Assembly (NCBI GenBank): GCA_038241255.1
Contig: JBBRFW010000094.1
Coordinates: 1-11,392 of the forward strand
From: Schlegelella_A sp038241255
GTDB lineage: Bacteria; Pseudomonadota; Gammaproteobacteria; Burkholderiales; Burkholderiaceae_C
Reading direction: 5' to 3'
Length of the DNA: 11,392 nucleotides
The translations under genes were made by a program, and so were the position numbers. Positions 5,394 to 11,392 of the stretch are shown here, one piece after another; position 1 is the first letter of the stretch, and every line of letters begins with the position of its first letter. The notes under the pieces were generated by a model. It saw nothing but the letters and a program-made list of their open reading frames with translations. It was not told the DNA's origin and did no database searches.

Positions 5394-8360
5394 GTGCTTC
5401 CGACGTCGGTCCAGGAGACGCTGCAGATCTTCTGGGAGTCGCCGTTCCCGGCGACGCTTCAGGACGAGAACTTCCGCCTCGTCGAGTTCAACCAGGCGTT
5501 CCTGGACTTCACCGGCCACGAGCGCGAGGCGCTCCTCGGCCGCGACCCGGTGGAGCTGCAGCCCGACGACGATCGCGCCGCCAACCGCGAGCGCCGCAAG
5601 GTGCTTCAGGCGACGCGTGGCCGCGCCGACGCGCCGGCGCTGAGCGAAGGCCGCCTGGTCGCCGCCAACGGCATGGTGCGCTGGTACCGCGCCGCACGCC
5701 GCGTCCTCGAAGGCGAGGGCGGGCAGCCGCTCTACTTCGCCGTGCTCCAGGACACGACCAGCGAGCACACTGCGCGCGAGCGCGCCGACCGCTCGGTGCG
5801 GGAGCTCGACGACTGGTTCGATCTCAGCCCCGTCGGCATGGTGCTGTTCGATGACAGCGGCCTGCTCGTTCGCACCAACCCGGCCTTCGACCAGATGGCC
5901 GGCAGCGTGCCGGTCTCCCTCGCCGAGGGAGACGCGGGTCTGGCGCGCCTGCTCGCCTGGGGCGAGGGCGGCGCGCTGGCGACGCTGAAGACGGGCTCGC
6001 GGCCGATCGAATCGCAGGGCTGGGTCGGCGCGCCGGGAACGCCGCTGCGCCGGCTGCGCGCGATCGTTCGCTGCTACCGGAGCGCGGGCGGCGAGCGCCG
6101 CTATATGGGCATCGTCGAGGATCGCAGCGTCGAGGAAGAGCGCGACCTGGCGCGCATGCAGATCGGCGCGATGATGGACACCGCCGGCGTCGGCATCGCC
6201 ACCTTCGAGGAGTCGTCGGGATGGGTGCGCCAGCAGCCCCGTTCGGGCGGATCGTCGTCGATGCTGCAGAACATCAACCGCGAGATCGTCGCGCCCGAGT
6301 CGCTGCCCGAGTACGAGCGGCTCCAGGGCGCGCTCAAGCTGACCGAGCGTGCCGAAGTGCGCTATCGCGTCATTCATCCCGAGCTCGGCCAGCGCTGGCT
6401 GCTGACCCGGGTCGAGCCGGCGACGCTCGCCTCGGGCAAGAAGACCGCTTCGGTGGTGACGCTCGACGTCACCGACCAGCACGTCAGCCAGCGCCGCAGC
6501 GAGCAACTGCTGCGCGAGATGACGACGATCCTCGAGAGCACGACCGCCGGCATCGCCTACCTGCGCGGCGGCGCGCTTGTGCGCTGCAACCGGCGCTTCG
6601 AGGCGATGCTGCAGCTGCCGCCGAGCGCCGTCGCCGGATCGAGCCTGGCCGAGCTGCTCTCGCGCCATCCCGACGCCGAGAACACGGCCGCGGAGATCCG
6701 CGAGGCGCTCATCGCCGACTCGATCTACGAGACCGAGTTCGCCTTCGCCGGCTTCGAGGCCGGCTCGTCGAGCGGCGACCTCGACGACGGCAGCGGCGTG
6801 CCGCGTCCGGGCGTGCGCTGGTATTCGCTGTCGGTGCGCCGCGCCGGTGGCGCGATCGGCTTCGACGAGGCGATCGCCGTGCTCTCGGACGTGACCCGCC
6901 TCAAGTCGCAGCAGGTTCAGCTCGAAGCGCTCGCGCTCGATCGCGAGTTGATGGCCGAGCGCACGCGCTCGATCCTCGACTCGGTGCTGGTCGGCATCGT
7001 CACCGTCGGCGCGCGCGGCATCGAGTGGATGAACCGCTCGGCGCGGCGCATGTTCGGCGGCGAGCTCGCCGATTTCATAGGCCAGCCGATGGCGCTCGTC
7101 GCCACCGACGATGTCGGACATCCGTTCCGACGCACCCAGTACCTCGACGAGCTCGTCGAAGGCCAGGCCGAGACCTTCGAGTGCCGCGTGCGCGGTCGCG
7201 ACGGGCGCGAGTTCTGGATCGTCGGCAACGCGGTCGCGACCGGCCGCAGCTCGACCGGCCGCCAGCTCACTTTCGCCTTGCTCGACATCGAGCGACGGCG
7301 CCAGGCGGAAGCGGCGACGTCGGCGGCGCAGGCGTCGCTGCGCCGCGTCATCGAGGCGGCGCCGCTGGCGATCGCGCTGATAGACGCGCGCAGCTTCACC
7401 GTCGTGCAGGCCAATGACGTCGCGGCGGCGGCGATCGGCAGCACGCCGGCGCGGCTGCTCGGCAAGGCGCCGGAAGAGCTCCTGCCCAACGCGACCGCAG
7501 TCGCGGGCCGGCGCGACCTGGAGAGCGCGCTCGCCGCCAGCGACGTGACCACGCGCGAGTACCGGTTCGAGAAGGACGGCGTCGAGCACGTCTGGGACGC
7601 GCGCCTGGTGCCCCTCGTCGCGGGTGGCGCGGCTCCCGACCAGCTCCTGCTCGTCGCCAGCGACGTCACCGAGCAGCGCGCCGCGCAGGAGGCCCGCCTC
7701 GAGGCGGCCATCGCGCAGCGCGAGATGCTGGTGCGCGAGGTCCACCACCGCATCAAGAACAACCTGCAGGGCGTCGCCGGGCTGCTGCAGCAGATCGCGT
7801 CGAGAAAGCCCGAGGTCGCGGCCGCGATCGACGAGGTCGTCGGCCAGGTGCAGGCGATCGCCCAGGTTTACGGCCTCCAGGTCGGCTCGGACGGGCCGCT
7901 CTCGATCGTCAGCGTCATCGAGGCGATCACCGGCTCGGTGCAGCGCACGTTCGGCCGGCCCATCCACTGCCGCATCGGCGGCAGCGACGCCGCCGTCTGG
8001 AACCTGCCCGAGGCCGAGGCAATCCCGATCGCGCTCACCCTCAACGAGCTTCTCACCAACGCAGTCAAGCACAGCGCGGCCGGCGCCGGCGACGGCGCGA
8101 TCGGCTGCGTTCTCGACTGCGACGAAGGCGCCGTCCGCGTCGCCATCTCGAACCGGGCGCGACTGCCGGCCGGCTTCAGCCTGGCGCGCATCCCGAACGG
8201 CGTCTCGGGGCTCGGCCTGGTGCGCGCGCTGCTACCGAAGAAGAGCGCGAGCCTGTCGATCGAGCAGAGCGCCGAAGACGTCGTCGCCACGATGACCTTG
8301 CGCCCGCCCGGCGTCCAGCGCGTCGCGCCGCATAAGATGGCGCCTGTGAGTCCACGATGA
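5394..8360 (+). CDS. Soluble multi-PAS sensor histidine kinase, HisKA_2 type, partner of the ANTAR regulator
   Basis: A predicted cytoplasmic kinase of 988 residues (numbered from GTG 5394) with no membrane segment or signal peptide. About six PAS-like units in series cover residues 8-765. Good examples open with SPFPATLQDENFRLVEFNQA (16-35) and with DLSPVGMVLFDDSGLLVRTN (143-162). Several units end in the PAS exit motif: LSDVTR, ASDVTEQ. The kinase core follows: EVHHRIKNNLQGVAGLLQQ (782-800) is the HisKA_2 H-box with His784 as likely phosphate acceptor. ALTLNELLTNAVKHS (880-894) is the ATP-binding N-box, and SGLGLVRALLP the G2 box (938-948). The usual DxGxG of the G1 box is replaced by SNRARLP (919-925), which is odd. 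Start is uncertain: GTG 5394 has GGTGA upstream; GTG 5382 and TTG 5346 are alternatives, the latter inside a hairpin loop. The stop overlaps the response regulator by ATGA, so the two form an operon. Ligands sensed by the PAS domains cannot be read from sequence. Confidence 0.9.
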   Translation: MLPTSVQETLQIFWESPFPATLQDENFRLVEFNQAFLDFTGHEREALLGRDPVELQPDDDRAANRERRKVLQATRGRADAPALSEGRLVAANGMVRWYRAARRVLEGEGGQPLYFAVLQDTTSEHTARERADRSVRELDDWFDLSPVGMVLFDDSGLLVRTNPAFDQMAGSVPVSLAEGDAGLARLLAWGEGGALATLKTGSRPIESQGWVGAPGTPLRRLRAIVRCYRSAGGERRYMGIVEDRSVEEERDLARMQIGAMMDTAGVGIATFEESSGWVRQQPRSGGSSSMLQNINREIVAPESLPEYERLQGALKLTERAEVRYRVIHPELGQRWLLTRVEPATLASGKKTASVVTLDVTDQHVSQRRSEQLLREMTTILESTTAGIAYLRGGALVRCNRRFEAMLQLPPSAVAGSSLAELLSRHPDAENTAAEIREALIADSIYETEFAFAGFEAGSSSGDLDDGSGVPRPGVRWYSLSVRRAGGAIGFDEAIAVLSDVTRLKSQQVQLEALALDRELMAERTRSILDSVLVGIVTVGARGIEWMNRSARRMFGGELADFIGQPMALVATDDVGHPFRRTQYLDELVEGQAETFECRVRGRDGREFWIVGNAVATGRSSTGRQLTFALLDIERRRQAEAATSAAQASLRRVIEAAPLAIALIDARSFTVVQANDVAAAAIGSTPARLLGKAPEELLPNATAVAGRRDLESALAASDVTTREYRFEKDGVEHVWDARLVPLVAGGAAPDQLLLVASDVTEQRAAQEARLEAAIAQREMLVREVHHRIKNNLQGVAGLLQQIASRKPEVAAAIDEVVGQVQAIAQVYGLQVGSDGPLSIVSVIEAITGSVQRTFGRPIHCRIGGSDAAVWNLPEAEAIPIALTLNELLTNAVKHSAAGAGDGAIGCVLDCDEGAVRVAISNRARLPAGFSLARIPNGVSGLGLVRALLPKKSASLSIEQSAEDVVATMTLRPPGVQRVAPHKMAPVSPR

Positions 8361-8983
8361 CGACGGCGAGCGAAAACAGCAAGGGAACGATCCTCGTTGT
8401 CGACGACAACCGGCTCGTCCTGGCGACGCTCAGCGACGGCCTGACGCGCGCCGGCTACCACGTCTACGACGCGGACAACGGCGACGACGCGATCCTGATC
8501 GCGCGCACCCATCGGCCGCAGCTGGCCCTGCTCGACATCCGCATGGAAGGCAAAAGCGGCTTCGACGTCGCTCACTACTTGCGCCACCAGTGCGGCATGC
8601 CGTTTATGTTCCTCTCGGCGTTCTCGGACGAGCAGACCGTGGCGCAGGTGAAGGCGCTCGGCGCCGTCGCCTATCTCGTCAAGCCGCTCGACATCAAGCA
8701 GATCGTGCCGGCGGTCGAGGCAGCGTTCGCGCATCTCGAACGACCCGTCGCCGCATCGCCCGCCGAGGCGCAGCCCGCTGCGGCGGCAAGCGTCGTCGCC
8801 GCCGCCCACGACACCAGCGCCGCGATGGCCGTGGGCGTGCTGATGCACCGCTACTCGCTCGGCCGCGACGAGGCGGCGGCGCGGCTGCTGCGGCTCTCGA
8901 AGGAAGCCGGGCTGACCATGCATGCGCAGGCCGAGCTGCTGCTCGCGGCCGTCGAGCAGCTTGCCGGTCCGGCCCGGCATTGA
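8357..8983 (+). CDS. Response regulator with receiver and ANTAR RNA-binding domains
   Basis: The 208-residue protein has an N-terminal receiver domain (about 10-127): acidic pocket DD at 16-17, phosphate-accepting Asp60 in LALLDIRM, Ser87 in FLSAFSD and Lys109-Pro110 in YLVKPLD. An Ala/Pro-rich linker (130-150) leads to an ANTAR domain (about 153-200). That domain has SAAMAVGVLMHRYSLGRDEA, then AARLLRLSKEAGLTMHAQAE, matching the AxGxLM and eA...L pattern of the family. ANTAR domains bind paired RNA hairpins in leader transcripts and prevent termination, as AmiR, NasT/NasR and EutV do. HisKA_2 kinase with ANTAR regulator is the same pairing as EutW/EutV. The start overlaps the kinase stop by ATGA, fixing both the frame and the partnership. 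The target leader is not evident in this window. The gene ends four bases before the convergent kinase stop. Confidence 0.93.
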   Translation: MTTASENSKGTILVVDDNRLVLATLSDGLTRAGYHVYDADNGDDAILIARTHRPQLALLDIRMEGKSGFDVAHYLRHQCGMPFMFLSAFSDEQTVAQVKALGAVAYLVKPLDIKQIVPAVEAAFAHLERPVAASPAEAQPAAAASVVAAAHDTSAAMAVGVLMHRYSLGRDEAAARLLRLSKEAGLTMHAQAELLLAAVEQLAGPARH

Positions 8984-8987
8984 GCCG

Positions 8988-9857
8988 TCAGGCCGCCGGC
9001 GCTTCCGGCGCCGCGAGCGGCAGGGTGAAGTGGAAGCGCGCGCCGTGCCCCGGCTCCGACTCGGCCCAGACCTCGCCGTGATGGCGGCGGACGATGCGCC
9101 GCACCGAGGCGAGGCCGATGCCGGTGCCCGGGAATTCGCTCGCGCTGTGTAGGCGCTGGAAGACGCCGAACAGCCGATCCGCATAGCGCATGTCGAAGCC
9201 GGCGCCGTTATCGTGCACGGTGAAGCCGGTCGTCTCGCCGGGCCGGCGCGCCAGGCCGATGCGGGCGTGCTCGGTGTTGCCGGTGTACTTCCAGGCGTTG
9301 CCGAGCAGGTTCTCGAGCAGCATGCGCAGCAGCGTCGGGTCGCCGGAGGCGAGCAGCCGAGGCTCGATCTCGACCGCGACGTCGCGATCCGGGTGCTCGC
9401 GGCGCAGGTCGTCGACGACGAAGCCGGCGATCTGCGACAGGTTGACCGGCACGCGCGCGATCGGCTGCGACGACAGCCGAGACAGCTGCAGCAGCGCGTC
9501 GATCATGCTGTTCATCCGCGCCGCCGCGCCGAGGACGCGGTCGAGGTGATCGTGCCCCACGGCATCGAGGACCGCCCCGTAGTCTTCCTTGACGATCCTC
9601 GTGAAGCCCTCGACGACGCGGATCGGCGCGCGCAGGTCGTGCGAGACGATGTAGCCGAAGGCGGCGTGGTCGGCCTCGATCGCCGCCTCGGGTGCCGAGC
9701 CGACCGGCATCGCCGCGGCGCTGCCCGAACCCGGCGCGCGCGGCTCTGCGCGCGGCGCGGACCAGCGCCGCGCGCAGAGGGCGGCGACAGCCGCGCCAAC
9801 CGCGGCGGCCAGGCCGATCCCGGCAGCGATCGCCGTCGCCAGGCCGAGCGCGGTCAC
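8988..9857 (-). CDS. Membrane-anchored sensor histidine kinase, HisKA/HATPase type
   Basis: Read from a GTG at 9857, this is a 289-residue kinase. Residues 2-29 (TALGLATAIAAGIGLAAAVG, then AAVAALCA) form one strongly hydrophobic segment, followed by RRW and an Ala/Pro/Arg-rich linker. The dimerisation/H-box is AAFGYIVSHDLRAPIRVVEG (65-84) with His73 as phosphate acceptor. The ATPase domain has the N-box LLENLLGNAWKYTG (180-193), G1 box DNGAGFD (216-222), F-box LFGVFQRLHS (229-238) and G2 box GTGIGLASVRRIV (244-256), all intact. No periplasmic sensing domain, PAS or receiver is present, so the signal may come from a partner or the membrane. The start is unsure: the frame stays open upstream to 10310, but that part overlaps hpt. 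GTG 9992 or ATG 9710 (soluble form) are alternatives; no strong ribosome site decides. It is divergent from the Hpt-GGDEF pair and may feed it phosphate (inference). Confidence 0.82.
   Translation of the reverse strand: MTALGLATAIAAGIGLAAAVGAAVAALCARRWSAPRAEPRAPGSGSAAAMPVGSAPEAAIEADHAAFGYIVSHDLRAPIRVVEGFTRIVKEDYGAVLDAVGHDHLDRVLGAAARMNSMIDALLQLSRLSSQPIARVPVNLSQIAGFVVDDLRREHPDRDVAVEIEPRLLASGDPTLLRMLLENLLGNAWKYTGNTEHARIGLARRPGETTGFTVHDNGAGFDMRYADRLFGVFQRLHSASEFPGTGIGLASVRRIVRRHHGEVWAESEPGHGARFHFTLPLAAPEAPAA
9744..9779. repeat. Perfect 15-bp inverted repeat with 6-base loop inside the minus-strand kinase gene
   Basis: CTCTGCGCGCGGCGC (9744-9758) and GCGCCGCGCGCAGAG (9765-9779) are exact reverse complements separated by GGACCA. 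The hairpin falls in the region coding for the end of the membrane segment and the Arg/Ala/Pro linker of the kinase. Because the linker is low in complexity, the structure may be tolerated without protein constraint. No T-run follows on either strand. A very stable RNA hairpin there could pause transcription or translation between the membrane anchor and the kinase core. Confidence 0.7.
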
Positions 9858-10115
9858 GCGCAGCCGTGCCCCGCGGCGGCGCGGCGACTGCGTCGCGCTC
9901 GGGGCGAGGACAGGCTCGAAACGGCGTCGCCAGGCATGGCCGGAATTGTAGGAGCCGCCCCTTGCAGACGGCCGTTCCGTGCCGTGCCGCACACCACGGG
10001 CAGGGCGTCGACGGTTCAAGTCTTGCCCGGGTGCGCCGAAAATGCGATGTGCGGTCGTGGCTGCCGGCGCCATCGCGCGGGTGGCGCGAACGCACGGAGC
10101 TCGCCCCGCCACGCC
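9858..10115. promoter_or_regulatory. Divergent intergenic region between the minus-strand kinase and the Hpt gene
   Basis: These 258 bases must hold the start signals of both divergent transcripts. On the minus strand TACAAT (9950-9945) fits a -10 box with one mismatch, but no convincing -35 hexamer lies 16-18 bases upstream. On the plus strand nothing strong is visible: TTGCCC at 10023-10028 has no good -10 partner. GGAG at 10096-10099 is too far from the hpt ATG to be a good ribosome site. An imperfect hairpin can form between CGGGCA (9997-10002) and TGCCCG (10024-10029). No gene is supported here, although the plus- and minus-strand frames are open because of the high GC content. Confidence 0.35.
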
Positions 10116-10499
10116 ATGTCCCTGCCCCTGAGCGCCACCGTTCTCGACGTCGATGCCCTCGATCGCCTGCGCGAGCTCGATCCGACGGGCAAGGGCCGCC
10201 TGCTCGAGCGCGTCATGCGCGCCTTCCAGTCGTCGGCCGGGCGGCTGTCGCAGCAGTTCGCCGAAGCGCGGCGAGTCAACGACATGGCGACGGTGCGCCA
10301 CGTCGCTCATACCCTCAAGTCGTCCTCGGCGAGCATCGGCGCGCTCGAGCTGGCGAGAATTTGTGCCGAAATCGAAGCTTCGATCCGCGCCGAGGCGTTT
10401 ACCACCCTGGGTGAGCGTCTCGACGCGATGGACCGCGAGCTGACCGGCGTGCTACAAGCGGTTACGCCCATGCTGTCTCCCCCGGACACGCCGACATGA
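10116..10499 (+). CDS. Histidine phosphotransfer (Hpt) domain protein
   Basis: A small protein of 127 residues made of a single Hpt domain. The core motif TVRHVAHTLKSSSASIGALE (59-78) contains the phosphate-accepting His65, closely following the HxLKGSSxxxGA pattern of this family. Helices before it (11-55) and after it (76-115) complete the four-helix bundle. Such proteins carry phosphate between receiver domains in a relay and have no kinase activity. The ATG at 10116 was chosen because it precedes the first helix by a normal distance; the frame stays open upstream but without domain content. Its stop overlaps the start of the receiver-GGDEF gene by ATGA, which points to that receiver as its phosphate partner. 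The divergent kinase next door lacks a receiver, so a separate receiver would be needed if the relay follows the usual His-Asp-His-Asp order. Confidence 0.88.
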   Translation: MSLPLSATVLDVDALDRLRELDPTGKGRLLERVMRAFQSSAGRLSQQFAEARRVNDMATVRHVAHTLKSSSASIGALELARICAEIEASIRAEAFTTLGERLDAMDRELTGVLQAVTPMLSPPDTPT

Positions 10500-11392
10500 C
10501 CTTGCGCGCCGAGCCTTCCGCCGACGACATCCCCGAGCGGCCGCGCGTTCTCCTCGTCGACGACGACGAGGTCAACCTGCTGCTGACATCCGTCGCCTTG
10601 CAGGACCAGGGCTTCGCCGTCACCGAGGCGGCGAGCGGCGAGGCGGCGATTCGCGTCCTGGCCGACTGGCTGCCCGACATCGTCGTCCTCGACGCCGTCA
10701 TGCCTGGCCTCGACGGCTTCGAGACCTGCCGCGAGCTGCGCGTCCTGCCCGGCTTCGAGTCGCTGCCGGTGCTGATGCTGACCGGCCTCGACGACGACGC
10801 CTCGATCACCCGCGCCTACGAAGCCGGCGCGACCGACTTCTTCGTCAAGTCGACGCAATGGAGCCTGCTCGCCGGGCGCCTGCGCTACCTCCTTCGCGCG
10901 TCGCGCACGCGGGTCGAGCTCGAGCGCAGCAAATCGCGCCTGGCGCGCGCGCAGGACCTCGCCCGCATGGGCAGCTTCGACTGGCGGCGCGGCCAGGACG
11001 GCCCGATGTTCTCGATCGAGGGCCTGCGCGTATTCGGGATCGGCCCGGGCGACCAGCCGTCGTTCCGGAGCCTCCTGCGCATGGTGCCCGAGGAAGAGCG
11101 CAAAGCCTTCCTGGAGCTGACCCACAGCGCGATGGACCGCAGCACCGTGCTCGCGACCGACATCCACGCCCGCCTCGTCGACGGCCGCCAGCGCATCGTC
11201 CACATCGAGGCCGAGCCCGAGTTCAACGAGCACGGCAACCTGGTCGGCTACACCGGCATCGTCCAGGACGTCACCGACCGGCGCCTCGCCGAGGACCGGA
11301 TCCGCCACCTCGCCAACTTCGACACGCTGACCGGGCTGCCGAACCGGCGCCAGCTGATCTGGCGCGCCGAGCGCGCGCTCGAGCACGGCCGC
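10496..11392 (+). CDS. Receiver-PAS-GGDEF response regulator (probable diguanylate cyclase), 3'-truncated by window edge
   Basis: The 299 visible residues run off the window end without a stop. A receiver domain (about 16-135) shows PRVLLVDDDEVN with the acidic pocket at 22-24, phosphate-accepting Asp66 in VVLDAVMPGLDGFE, Thr96 in LMLTGLDD and Lys118 in FFVKSTQW. The Lys is followed by Ser where Pro is usual. A coiled segment (136-155) leads to a PAS domain (about 150-265), from ARAQDLARMGSFDWRR to GYTGIVQDVTDRRLAEDRIR. HLANFDTLTGLPNRRQLIWR (271-290) is the unmistakable opening of a GGDEF domain. The GGDEF/GGEEF signature and any EAL domain lie beyond the window, so whether the enzyme is active, or also a phosphodiesterase, cannot be judged. 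It starts within the hpt stop (ATGA), suggesting that phosphate from Hpt controls cyclic-di-GMP output. Confidence 0.92.
   Translation, partial: MTLRAEPSADDIPERPRVLLVDDDEVNLLLTSVALQDQGFAVTEAASGEAAIRVLADWLPDIVVLDAVMPGLDGFETCRELRVLPGFESLPVLMLTGLDDDASITRAYEAGATDFFVKSTQWSLLAGRLRYLLRASRTRVELERSKSRLARAQDLARMGSFDWRRGQDGPMFSIEGLRVFGIGPGDQPSFRSLLRMVPEEERKAFLELTHSAMDRSTVLATDIHARLVDGRQRIVHIEAEPEFNEHGNLVGYTGIVQDVTDRRLAEDRIRHLANFDTLTGLPNRRQLIWRAERALEHGR

Noticed and set aside
5235..8072. A 945-codon open frame on the minus strand opposite the multi-PAS kinase
   Set aside because: Its composition is Arg/Ala/Asp-rich with no recognisable domain, and the opposite strand codes for clear PAS, HisKA_2 and ATPase motifs. 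Long antisense frames are expected at this GC content.
10008..10039. A tRNA 3'-end look-alike (GGTTCAAGTC followed by GCCCGGGTGCGCC)
   Set aside because: The T-arm stem GACGG/CTTGC does not pair, and no matching acceptor, anticodon or D arm is found upstream, so neither a tRNA nor a clear attachment-site remnant can be supported.
9213..10115. Upstream extension of the plus-strand Hpt frame by about 300 codons
   Set aside because: That stretch is antisense to the intact kinase boxes and lacks domain content; the Hpt domain begins just after ATG 10116.
9858..10310. Upstream extension of the minus-strand kinase frame to an ATG at 10310
   Set aside because: The extension overlaps the Hpt coding region and has no domain content; a GTG at 9857 directly before the membrane segment is more sensible.

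Overview
The window is GC-rich DNA with almost no non-coding space. It most likely comes from a motile beta-proteobacterium of the Burkholderiales/Rhodocyclales type. That placement is an inference from three things: FlgJ has a C-terminal peptidoglycan-hydrolase domain, the flgJ-flgK-flgL order is the usual end of a flgBCDEFGHIJKL operon, and the signalling proteins (EAL-like/HDOD, multi-PAS HisKA_2 kinase with ANTAR regulator, receiver-PAS-GGDEF) are typical of that group. No marker in the window fixes the genus.

Region 1 (1-3992) is the distal end of a flagellar operon. It holds the 3' part of flgJ (rod assembly muramidase), flgK (HAP1) overlapping it by ATGA, and flgL (HAP3) 11 bases further on. 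These proteins clear the wall for the rod and then form the hook-filament junction. Region 2 (3993-4069) is a short gap filled by an imperfect inverted repeat (3999-4053) that looks like a dispersed REP-type element. Region 3 (4070-8983) runs in the same direction: an HDOD protein with a degenerate EAL half, then a soluble histidine kinase with about six PAS domains, whose stop overlaps the start of a receiver-ANTAR response regulator. The last two form a two-component system whose predicted output is RNA-binding transcription antitermination.

Region 4 (8988-9857, minus strand) is a small single-membrane-segment HisKA histidine kinase, convergent with the ANTAR gene across only four bases. 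A 258-base divergent gap (9858-10115) separates it from region 5 (10116-11392, plus strand): an Hpt phosphotransfer protein overlapping by ATGA a receiver-PAS-GGDEF protein that runs off the window end. The kinase, Hpt protein and GGDEF regulator could form a phosphorelay controlling cyclic-di-GMP; that link is inferred from gene proximity.

The window thus joins flagellar structure to two separate phosphotransfer modules, one aimed at RNA and one at cyclic-di-GMP. I found no RNA genes, CRISPR arrays, insertion sequences or phage genes. The most unusual items are the REP-like hairpin after flgL, the degenerate G1 box in the ANTAR-linked kinase, a perfect 15-bp hairpin inside the minus-strand kinase gene, and a module of about 60 residues that seems to be shared by FlgK and FlgL.
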